This document shows positions 1 through 6,906 of a stretch of 12,016 nt of DNA, in pieces. Under the pieces are notes generated by a model that saw only the letters and a program-made list of their open reading frames with translations, was not told where the DNA came from and did not search any database. Within the stretch, counting starts at the first letter, position 1; each line of letters begins with the position of its first letter. Both the position numbers and the translations under genes were made by a program. The DNA comes from CAZBZG01 sp964496245. Its GTDB lineage: Bacteria; Planctomycetota; SZUA-567. The stretch spans positions 1 through 12,016 of the forward strand of contig CAZBZG010000132.1 of the NCBI GenBank assembly GCA_964496245.1, in the 5' to 3' direction.

Positions 1-34
1 CCTCGGGTGGGCATGCTGCGGAACGGCTGCGCGT

Positions 35-68
35 GTGCGGCATGTCCACCTGCGGGTGGACATGGCAC
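35..68 (-). terminator. Strong hairpin downstream of the M48 protease gene, putative operon end
   Basis: CATGTCCACC (41-50) and GGTGGACATG (55-64) form a perfect 10-bp stem around a 4-base loop. The pairing resumes after a two-base bulge with GTGC (35-38) and GCAC (65-68). The hairpin begins about 20 bases after the protease stop codon on the minus strand. No T-run follows in that direction, so it is not a textbook intrinsic terminator. It may still stop transcription with help, or stabilise the 3' end of the operon message. Confidence 0.45.
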
Positions 69-88
69 CCGACGAATGGGCGGGTCGG

Positions 89-952
89 TCAGATGTTGAC
101 TGCGCCCTCTTTGGGCGGGGCCGGCTTGGCCTTGGGCTTCTTGTAGTACTTCCGCCGGATGCGGGGCACCATGCGCTCGATGGCGCGGATGCGCGTCTTG
201 GGCGCGGGATGGGTGCTCAAAAACTCGGGCGGACGCTTTCCCTTGCCCTGCTTGTCCATTCGCTGCCACAAGCCCACGGCTGCGCCCGGATCGTACCCGG
301 CCATGGCCATGAAGATGAGCCCCAACTCGTCGGCCTCGGCCTCCTGCTGCCGGCTGTGGGGGAGGACAAACCCCACGCTCGCGCCCGCGCCCACCGCAGT
401 CATCAGGAGCGCCCGCGTCCTCTCCGGCTTGTCCTTGAGCGCCTGGCTGAGCATTGCGCCGCCGAGCTGTACGAGCAGAAGATGGCTCATGCGTTCGCTG
501 TGATGATTCGCGACCGCGTGGGCGATCTCGTGGCCCACGACCACGGCCAGGCCATCTTCGTCCTGCGTGACGGGCAAGATTCCCGTGTAGATGACGACGC
601 GCCCGCCCGGCATGCAGAAGGCGTTCATCTCCTTGCTCTCGACAAGGTTGAACTGCCAGTCGTAGCCGCGCAGCCGCCCGGCCTCGCCTTTTGCGCGGAA
701 GTAGCCCTCGACCGCCTTCTGGATCCGCCCGCCCACACGCTTCACCAACGCGGTCTGGACTTGGTTCTGGCTGAGCTTGTGCTGCTGGAGGAAGTCGTCG
801 TACTGCTTGTCAGCGGCCACATTCAGGGAGGCGCTCGACACGAGCGCGAGCTGCCGGCGGCCGGTGATGGGCGCCTCTGCCATGCAGGAGAGCGTGAACA
901 GCAGAAGACACCCGGCGACAAGACCGCGCCACCTGTTGCGGATTCGATCCAT
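89..952 (-). CDS. M48-family zinc metalloprotease, exported, probable lipoprotein
   Basis: This 287-residue protein looks like a periplasmic or membrane-attached zinc endopeptidase of the M48 family (BepA/LoiP-like group), which degrades or processes envelope proteins. The N-terminus has a basic stretch, a hydrophobic segment (about residues 10-22) and Cys23, followed by a TGRRQLALVS segment (30-39) typical of M48 lipoproteins. The zinc site is HEIAH at 141-145, with Glu204 in SRQQEAEAD (200-208) as the likely third ligand. A THP motif follows at 247-249. The C-terminus is a short Lys/Pro-rich tail. Length is normal for a single-domain M48 protein without TPR repeats. ATG is the likely start, with a purine-rich AAGGGA 9 bases upstream. 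It lies 23 bases after the DUF4340 gene in the same direction, so co-transcription is likely. The lipobox (TLSC) is imperfect because position -3 is Thr, so simple cleavage or membrane anchoring is also possible. The family call is firm; its physiological substrate is unknown. Confidence 0.9.
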   Translation of the reverse strand: MDRIRNRWRGLVAGCLLLFTLSCMAEAPITGRRQLALVSSASLNVAADKQYDDFLQQHKLSQNQVQTALVKRVGGRIQKAVEGYFRAKGEAGRLRGYDWQFNLVESKEMNAFCMPGGRVVIYTGILPVTQDEDGLAVVVGHEIAHAVANHHSERMSHLLLVQLGGAMLSQALKDKPERTRALLMTAVGAGASVGFVLPHSRQQEAEADELGLIFMAMAGYDPGAAVGLWQRMDKQGKGKRPPEFLSTHPAPKTRIRAIERMVPRIRRKYYKKPKAKPAPPKEGAVNI

Positions 953-975
953 GCGGGTTCGTCCCTTCCGTGCCG

Positions 976-3102
976 TTACTTGTCGGCCGGATCCCGAGCA
1001 TCCTTCGCCGGGGCAGGTTTTTTGGGCTCTCCTGCACGCGAGCCAGCCTCGAGCCCTTGCCTTTCTCCTGCATCCCCTTCAGCCTCAGCTGGTTCCGGTT
1101 TGGGCGGTGCGAGGTCCGAAGGGCTCACGAGCAACTTGTCCGCGGTCTCGGTCTTGATCAGCACCGCAGACTTGCGGTTGGATGCCTCCAGGGCCCGCCC
1201 CCGGTCCTTGACGGCCTTGCCGATCTTGAGGGCAATTTCGCCGCCTTCGTGCTTCACCACGCAGACCGCAGTCTCCTTCTCCGGAAACGCTTCGGCCGCG
1301 GCTTCGTTGAGAAGCACGTCCTCAGCCTCGAGGTCGGCCAAGCGCTTGACGAACGCCTCCGCCTTGTCCTGGGCGAGCGGCAGGTCCGTGCCCTCTTGCG
1401 TGAGGACCCATACCCATTCCGCAGCCTCGGCCTCTTCGGCGCCATCGTCCGCGGCCGCCTCCCCGTCCTGTGCGCCCTCGTCCTCGTCCTGCTCTTGGGC
1501 GTCCTCGGCCTCTGCGGCCTCCTTCTTCTCCCCACCGCCTTCCTTCTCGGGCGCAGGCTTCTCGCGCCTGGCCAGCACAAAAGCCGCCTCGCCCGGCTGC
1601 GCCACGCGCACGGACTGAATGGCGTCCGCCTTGACGTCCAGCACGGACGACAGGTCGAGCAGACGCGCGACATCCGGGAACACCTTCTTCACGTCCCGCT
1701 TCGCCATTACGTACACCCGCTCCGGCGCTTTCTCCGGCACCTCGGCCACGTACGACCCGTCCTGGGCTGGATGCTCGGCACCGAGCAGGAACCGCCGCGG
1801 CTCGCCCTCGGCGAGACCCACGGTCAGCTCGCAGACCGGCATGTTCAGCTTGTAGCTCACGAGACCGTCCGGATCGGCGAAGTCTTCAGCCTCCCACTCG
1901 GCGAGCTTCTCACCCATCTGCTTGGCCTGGCTCTCGTCCAGAGGGAAGCCCGTCTGCGGCTCGACCAGGGTCCAATCCGCATCCGCATCCTTGCGCTCGA
2001 GCTTCACAACCGCCTTCCCCCTTTTCAGCACCAGAGAACGGACCTGCTTCTTGTCCACGGTGGGCGTCTTCAGGTCAAAGAGCTTCTTGCCCTTGGGGAA
2101 GATCTTCTCGAACGTCCAGGGCGCCATGCCAAAAATCAGGTCCGACCCGGGCACCATCACGTGGGTCTGCTCGGCGCTGTCCGGGTTGCCGGCGCCCAGC
2201 AGCGCCTTGCGCTCCTCCTCCTTGAGCTGCACGGTCAGGCGGAAGGACGGGGTGTCCAGGCCCAGTTCCTTCTTCTTGCCCGGCGCCACCACGTTGCGTG
2301 CCTCGATCTCCGCGATATCGCCGATGTAATCCTTGAGCTTGTCCTTCTTCACGGACACGCCCGGCCCGCCCGAGACCAGCTGCCAGTCGCCCAGCGTCTC
2401 GCCCTCGGTCTTCCCGGGATCGGCCTCCGCCCCGCCTTCCTCGTCGTCGGTCTTCTCTTTCGCCTCTCGCGCGAACACGAGCGTGTGGTCCGGATAGCGC
2501 ACCTCCACGCGCGTCATCTCGTCCTTGTCCGCCTTGAGCACCACCTTGTCCAGCCACGGCTTGTACTTGGGCTTCCTGTCGTCGCCGTAGACGTTGAAGT
2601 GGCCCAGCACATCCTTGGTACTCTCGTACACCTTCTTCTGCCCGGCCAACCGCACGAACGTGTACTCGTAGCCCTTGTTCTTGCCGAGCACGAGTTCGAA
2701 AGCGGGCTTGTCCGGCGTGTGCGTGTAGAGGCGCACATGAATGCCCTTGTCCTCGCTCACCTGGTACGTCTCGTGGAGCTCCTCGTTTTCCGAGGCGACT
2801 GTACCCATGGCATCCTTGAGGTCGGCCAGCAGTTTTTCGACCTTCTCTTCCTTGGCGGGCGCGTCCCACTCGGTCTGGATCACCCAGTCGCCCTTCTTCT
2901 TCACCAGCTTCACAACGGTCTCGCCGCCCTGCGCGAATGCGATGGCGGTTACCGCCTCGGGCACCACGCTGTCCGGCATCAGCTTGACGTAGCCCACTTC
3001 GGCCGTGATGGGGCGCGCCTCCTGCGGACGCCTCGCCAGATAGCCGACCACCAGCAACACCCCCAGGATCCCTGCCAACACGATCAAGTGCTTGGGTTTC
3101 AC
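976..3102 (-). CDS. DUF4340 domain protein, N-terminally membrane-anchored, with internal repeats
   Basis: This 708-residue protein belongs to the DUF4340 family, whose biochemical function is unknown and whose genes often follow GldG-like ABC transporter genes. Residues 6-22 form one hydrophobic segment, probably a signal anchor, with the rest outside the cytoplasmic membrane. I read four successive DUF4340-like units at about 50-190, 197-347, 354-487 and 495-664. Each begins with a V-x-x-[IL/V] strand, has a W or W-V/L core (GDWVI, GDWQL, ADWTL, EWVWV), a Lys/Glu helix and an aspartate- or glutamate-rich turn. A strongly acidic Ala/Glu/Asp insert (514-562) interrupts the fourth unit, and the last 40 residues are Pro/Lys/Glu-rich. 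The start is GTG, with AGGAGA (3111-3116) 8 bases upstream. It sits 59 bases after the GldF-GldG gene and 23 before the protease, so it is probably the third gene of the operon. The DUF4340 call is confident; the four-unit division was made by eye. Confidence 0.85.
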   Translation of the reverse strand: MKPKHLIVLAGILGVLLVVGYLARRPQEARPITAEVGYVKLMPDSVVPEAVTAIAFAQGGETVVKLVKKKGDWVIQTEWDAPAKEEKVEKLLADLKDAMGTVASENEELHETYQVSEDKGIHVRLYTHTPDKPAFELVLGKNKGYEYTFVRLAGQKKVYESTKDVLGHFNVYGDDRKPKYKPWLDKVVLKADKDEMTRVEVRYPDHTLVFAREAKEKTDDEEGGAEADPGKTEGETLGDWQLVSGGPGVSVKKDKLKDYIGDIAEIEARNVVAPGKKKELGLDTPSFRLTVQLKEEERKALLGAGNPDSAEQTHVMVPGSDLIFGMAPWTFEKIFPKGKKLFDLKTPTVDKKQVRSLVLKRGKAVVKLERKDADADWTLVEPQTGFPLDESQAKQMGEKLAEWEAEDFADPDGLVSYKLNMPVCELTVGLAEGEPRRFLLGAEHPAQDGSYVAEVPEKAPERVYVMAKRDVKKVFPDVARLLDLSSVLDVKADAIQSVRVAQPGEAAFVLARREKPAPEKEGGGEKKEAAEAEDAQEQDEDEGAQDGEAAADDGAEEAEAAEWVWVLTQEGTDLPLAQDKAEAFVKRLADLEAEDVLLNEAAAEAFPEKETAVCVVKHEGGEIALKIGKAVKDRGRALEASNRKSAVLIKTETADKLLVSPSDLAPPKPEPAEAEGDAGERQGLEAGSRAGEPKKPAPAKDARDPADK

Positions 3103-3161
3103 GGTTGGTCTCTCCTGTGTCCGTACGTTTCAGACGATAGTACCTTCACGCACCGCACCAA

Positions 3162-5735
3162 TCACTTCGATCCCTCGGGCGGGACATAGGCATCCCGTCG
3201 CCGGCTCCGATGCAGGAAGACCGCCAGGCCGACGAGCGACAGGATCACCGCATGCCCGAGCACCTGGATGATTTTCCAGAACTGGTCGCTGCGCCAGAAG
3301 GGATCGTCGGGCGAAAAGGCGCCGATGGCCCGCAAAGGCTGCGTCTTGGTCTGCAAGGCTCGGATCGCCTGGCCGGTCTCGTCGAGGCCGAGCATGCCCA
3401 TGCAGTTCAGGAAGAAGTTGAGCTCGCTGCGGCTGATGAACTGCTTGCTGAAGACCTTGGCGTTGCCGACCAGGACCAGCGTGCCGGGCGCCGGCTCGAT
3501 CGGTCCGGGGTCGGCATCCGGCGGCGGCGGCTGGCCCGGCATGGGCGGGCGCTTGGGGTCCGGCCATTCGGGCGGCTCCGCGTCGGCGAACGCGTCCTGG
3601 AATTGGCCATCGAAGCGTGCGGCCACGAGCAGGCGCTCGGCCGTCTTCTTGTGCGAGGCCTCGATGTCTTCGTTCTTCAGATGCTGGCCCGCGATCTCGC
3701 GCGTCCAGCTGCCCCGGCTGCTCTTCATGAGGGGCGTCATCTCGATCCCGTTCTTCTCCAGGAGCTTCTCGTCCAACTTGAGCGCAGACCCCCAATAGTA
3801 CCGGAAGGTGTCGACGCCTTGGAGCGCCAGGTAGGACTTGTTCATGCCGTCGGGCTTGATCACCGCGTGCAGCGGCAGCTCGGGGAACGTCTGGGGGAGA
3901 TATCCGAGCGGCGTCTGGACCGGCACCTGGATCGTCTCTCCGCGCGGGTCCATGAGCACGCCTTCGGCGAGACGGATCCCGCTCGATAGGAGCACGCGGT
4001 TGATGCCCGGGTTCAGTTCTTGCTTGCGAATTTCGAGTCCCCCGCGCCGGGCCTGGTAGTCGAAGGCACACGACTGCGCAGCCAGGAACACGGCATTGCC
4101 GTTCACCAGCGCCCGGTTCAGCTCCCACTGCTGGCGTTCGTTCAGGTTCTGCGGCTCGACCACGGCCAACACGTCGTACGACTCGGGCAGCGGGCTGTTG
4201 CGCGTGAGTTTGACCCGCTGCACCTGGTAGTTCTCCTGCTTGAGGAACGCCTCCAGGTACTCGTAGGGATCCATGGGTGGCGGCACGGGCCTGCCCATCT
4301 GCTGGTAGAGCTGGGCGAGCTGGGGCGGAATCTCCTGCTTGGGCGCCACCAGGGCCACCACAGGCGCTTCCTCCCGCGTCATCTTGTGGATGAACTTGAT
4401 CAGGAAGTACTCGAGTTGGGGGAGGTTGCGCGGCATCAGCGGGCTGATCACCTCGCTCTCCTTGTCGAGGTAGGACAGCTCGAGCCCCGAGTACACGAGT
4501 TGCGCCGTCTCTTTGCCCCCGCTCAGCACCTCTACGCTGAACGGCTTGATGTTCTTGAGGATGCGCTTCTCGATCGACTCCTCTTCGCTCTCGGCTTCAG
4601 CCGCTTCCGCCTCTTCCTTCAACGCCTGCATGGGCTCGCGGTGGATGATCTTGTACTGGAGCATGCCGCCGGAAGCCAGACGCAGGGCGTCCAGCTTGTC
4701 CTGCACGTCCCGCTCGAGGTTCTGGAGCTCGCCGGGCAGGCTGCTCTGGGGCGACACCACATAGCGCACCTTGACCGGATCCTTGAGCTTCGTGAGCACG
4801 CGGAGCGAGACCTCGTCCACGGTGAAGATCTGGTCCTCGGTGACGTCCTTCCGGCCCAGTGTGAAATCGGCTGTAATGTAGTTCCCCATGAGCCCGATAC
4901 CGAAGAGGAGCAGGGCCGAGACCACATACATCTCCGTGGCGTGTGGGCGATGGCGCCGCTCGATGGCCAGACCGTTCAGGACCAGGAAGATGACCGTCCA
5001 GATCAGGAAGAAGAGGATGTCCGCGCCCGTGATCAGGCCCCGGACCAGGTTGTCGAAGTGCCAGAAGATGCCCACCGCGTCGCCGAGGGTCGTGCCCATG
5101 CCTTCTCCCAGGAAGGCCAGGGCCGAATCCAGGGCGTTCCGGATGAAATCCACGCCCAGGAAGTAGGCCACGAACAACACCGGCGCAGTCAGCACAAAGG
5201 CAACGATCTGGTCGCGGCAGAGGCCGGAGACGAAGAGGCCGAAGGAGATGAAGAACGCCCCGAGCAGCAAGGCGCCGAAGTACCCGCTCAGGGTCGCCTG
5301 TATGTCCAGCATGCCGAAGAACCCGGTTTCCGCGACGTCGCCGGCCCCCGACCGGCTCAGCACGATCATCATGAGCGGCACGGTCATGGTGCAGACCAGG
5401 GCAACCGCGTAGAAGGCCAGGCTCGCGAGGAACTTGCCCACAACAAGATGACTCGCCCGCATGGGCAGCGTAAGCAGCATCTCGTACGTGTTGCTCTCCC
5501 GGTCCTCGGCCCAGAGCCGCATGCTGCTCGCGGCCACCAGGAACGCGGCCACGCCAGCGAACACATGGAAGTATCGCCGCATGTCCGCCACCGGATACTC
5601 GAAGAACCCCGGCTGCACGAAGAACAGCCCCAGCAGGTTCGTGAACAGGATGAACGCCACCAGGTAGATGTACCCCAGCGGCCGCGTGAAGTAGGCGAGC
5701 GTCTCCCGCCGAAGAATCACCCAGATGTTTCTCAT
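3162..5735 (-). CDS. GldF-GldG-type fusion: ABC-2 permease joined to periplasmic auxiliary domain
   Basis: This 857-residue protein combines two parts that are separate in Flavobacterium (GldF and GldG). Residues 1-256 are an ABC-2 permease with about six hydrophobic segments (near 22-42, 56-71, 100-126, 150-172, 176-196, 238-256) and the conserved permease loop EDRESNTYEMLLTLP (77-91). A seventh segment (270-286) leads into the GldG-like domain (ABC_transp_aux type), which begins FTLGRKDVTEDQIFTVDE and probably lies in the periplasm. A last hydrophobic segment (826-841) and a short basic tail close the protein. Two unusual compositional stretches stand out: Glu/Ala-rich at 370-390 and very Pro-rich at 719-750. 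ATG is chosen because AGGGAGG precedes it by 6 bases and because it overlaps the ATPase stop as ATGA, which suggests translational coupling. It should form the membrane part of an ABC transporter with the upstream ATPase. The substrate is not evident; gliding is a role known from Bacteroidetes and is not implied here. Confidence 0.87.
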   Translation of the reverse strand: MRNIWVILRRETLAYFTRPLGYIYLVAFILFTNLLGLFFVQPGFFEYPVADMRRYFHVFAGVAAFLVAASSMRLWAEDRESNTYEMLLTLPMRASHLVVGKFLASLAFYAVALVCTMTVPLMMIVLSRSGAGDVAETGFFGMLDIQATLSGYFGALLLGAFFISFGLFVSGLCRDQIVAFVLTAPVLFVAYFLGVDFIRNALDSALAFLGEGMGTTLGDAVGIFWHFDNLVRGLITGADILFFLIWTVIFLVLNGLAIERRHRPHATEMYVVSALLLFGIGLMGNYITADFTLGRKDVTEDQIFTVDEVSLRVLTKLKDPVKVRYVVSPQSSLPGELQNLERDVQDKLDALRLASGGMLQYKIIHREPMQALKEEAEAAEAESEEESIEKRILKNIKPFSVEVLSGGKETAQLVYSGLELSYLDKESEVISPLMPRNLPQLEYFLIKFIHKMTREEAPVVALVAPKQEIPPQLAQLYQQMGRPVPPPMDPYEYLEAFLKQENYQVQRVKLTRNSPLPESYDVLAVVEPQNLNERQQWELNRALVNGNAVFLAAQSCAFDYQARRGGLEIRKQELNPGINRVLLSSGIRLAEGVLMDPRGETIQVPVQTPLGYLPQTFPELPLHAVIKPDGMNKSYLALQGVDTFRYYWGSALKLDEKLLEKNGIEMTPLMKSSRGSWTREIAGQHLKNEDIEASHKKTAERLLVAARFDGQFQDAFADAEPPEWPDPKRPPMPGQPPPPDADPGPIEPAPGTLVLVGNAKVFSKQFISRSELNFFLNCMGMLGLDETGQAIRALQTKTQPLRAIGAFSPDDPFWRSDQFWKIIQVLGHAVILSLVGLAVFLHRSRRRDAYVPPEGSK

Positions 5736-6688
5736 GCTGCACCTCCCTGCCGCTCGGTTTGGGACTCGGTAAGCGCGAGAAAGGTCTCTTCCAACGAATA
5801 GGGCACCTGCGTGAGCTCGAGGATCTGCCAGCCCTTCTTGAGCGCGAGCATGCCCACGTTCGCCACCATGGCCTTGTCATCCGGTCCGAACAGCTCGAAC
5901 CGGCTGACCCCCTTTTTCTCCTCCACCAGCTTGCGCAGCCGGATGGAATCGACCTCGGCCAAGCCCTTGTCGGCCTCGTCCTTGTCGAGCCGCACGGCCA
6001 GCCGCACCCGCGCGGTCTCCTGGGCCTTGTCGCGCAGCTGCTGGATGGTGCCCTGCCCCACGATCGAACCGCAATTGATGATGATGATGCGGTCGGACAT
6101 GGCCTCGGCTTCCTGGAGGATGTGGGTCGAGAGGATGACGGTCTTCTCCTGGGCGAGCTCCCGCACGAGACCGCGCACGTCCAGGATCTGACGCGGGTCC
6201 AATCCGCTCGTAGGTTCGTCGAGGATGAGGATCTCCGGATCGTGGATCAACGCCTGGGCCAGCCCGGTGCGCTGGCGGTACCCCTTGGAGAGCTCCCGGA
6301 TGGGCCGGCGGAAGACCGGGCCCAGCTTGCAGCGGTCGCGCACCCAGGTCAGACGCTCGTGCAGGCGGGCGCCGGAGAGTCCCCGCGCGCGCGCCACGAA
6401 CTCGAGGTACTCGACGCACTCGGTGTTTTCGTACAGCGGCAGCACCTCGGGCAGATACCCGATCAGCCGCCGCACCGGAATGGGATCGTCCACCGTGGAA
6501 TGACCGCCCACCGTGGCGGTGCCCGCGGTCGGCATGATGTAGGTCGTCAGGATCTTCATGACCGTACTCTTGCCCGCGCCGTTCGGCCCGAGCAGGCCCA
6601 CGATCTCGCCCTTGGCCACCCGGAAGGAAGCGTTCTGGAGGGCCTTCACCGGACCGTACTCCATGCAGAGTTCCTTGGCTTCAATCAT
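5732..6688 (-). CDS. ABC transporter ATP-binding protein, GldA-like
   Basis: This 318-residue nucleotide-binding subunit powers the membrane protein encoded next. Visible motifs are Walker A GPNGAGKST (34-42), the signature LSKGYRQR (133-140), Walker B ILILDEPTSGLD (153-164) with D-loop, and the H-loop histidine His189 in LSTHILQEAE. At the Q-loop position the sequence reads YLPE, so Glu81 stands where Gln is usual. This substitution is common in the GldA/CcmA-like exporter ATPases and is not a defect. The C-terminal 90 residues form the extra domain often seen in ABC-2 ATPases, ending with the typical SLEETFLALTE. ATG is preceded by AGGAGA (6698-6703) at 9 bases. Its TGA overlaps the ATG of the permease fusion by 4 bases. 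It is the first gene of the presumed four-gene operon, 217 bases after the kinase gene. The function as an exporter-type ATPase is secure; the cargo is unknown. Confidence 0.93.
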   Translation of the reverse strand: MIEAKELCMEYGPVKALQNASFRVAKGEIVGLLGPNGAGKSTVMKILTTYIMPTAGTATVGGHSTVDDPIPVRRLIGYLPEVLPLYENTECVEYLEFVARARGLSGARLHERLTWVRDRCKLGPVFRRPIRELSKGYRQRTGLAQALIHDPEILILDEPTSGLDPRQILDVRGLVRELAQEKTVILSTHILQEAEAMSDRIIIINCGSIVGQGTIQQLRDKAQETARVRLAVRLDKDEADKGLAEVDSIRLRKLVEEKKGVSRFELFGPDDKAMVANVGMLALKKGWQILELTQVPYSLEETFLALTESQTERQGGAA

Positions 6689-6905
6689 CGCCTATCGTCT
6701 CCTGTCCTTGCCACCACCGGCCTTCACAGGTCACAGACTTCGACAGCCCCGCACTCCCGTTCCGACATCGCTTCCGCCGTTCGCGCCCCGCCATAGCCGC
6801 CTCTGCCTCGCGCCCGGGACCCGTCTCAGAGTGTGCAGGAAAATGGCAGACGATCGGAGGACAGATACCCGGTCGCAAGGATCAGGGCAGCCGGCTGAAG
6901 CCGGC
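6689..6905 (-). other. Intergenic gap in front of the ABC operon, no gene
   Basis: These 217 bases separate the kinase stop codon from the ATPase start. I see no convincing coding frame, tRNA or repeat element. The possible 65-residue minus-strand frame (6681-6878) is Arg/Gly-rich and overlaps the ATPase start. The operon promoter would be expected here, but I found no -35/-10 pair close to the sigma-70 consensus and no sigma-54 pair, so none is annotated. Only the ribosome-binding site near the ATPase (6698-6703) and the hairpin at the kinase end are recognisable. Confidence 0.5.
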
Positions 6906-6906
6906 T
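6889..6906 (-). terminator. Short hairpin at the kinase stop codon, possible weak terminator
   Basis: Two copies of the self-complementary octamer AGCCGGCT (6889-6896 and 6899-6906) are separated by two bases and can fold as a 7-bp stem with a 4-base loop. The hairpin overlaps the last base of the kinase TGA. There is no T-run on the minus strand after it, so a classical intrinsic terminator is not supported. It may slow polymerase, protect the 3' end, or be chance in GC-rich DNA. Confidence 0.25.

Noticed and set aside
35..1618. A 527-residue open frame on the plus strand opposite the M48 gene
   Set aside because: It ends in a long Ser/Ala-rich low-complexity run that mirrors the acidic insert of the DUF4340 gene, and shows no recognisable domain.
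970..3189. A 739-residue open frame on the plus strand opposite the DUF4340 gene
   Set aside because: It is a mirror frame with no family signature and Leu/His/Arg-heavy composition; the minus-strand gene has a ribosome site, a membrane anchor and a known family.
4020..5801. A 593-residue open frame on the plus strand opposite the GldF-GldG gene
   Set aside because: It is rich in charged residues with no domain and opposite a gene whose membrane segments and motifs are clear.
5732..6688. The missing Q-loop glutamine in the ATPase as a sign of inactivity
   Set aside because: A YLPE sequence at this position is common in the GldA/CcmA-like ATPases, and Walker A, signature, Walker B and H-loop are intact.
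6681..6878. A 65-residue minus-strand frame in the gap before the ATPase gene
   Set aside because: It overlaps the ATPase start in another frame, has an Arg/Gly-rich composition and no good ribosome site.
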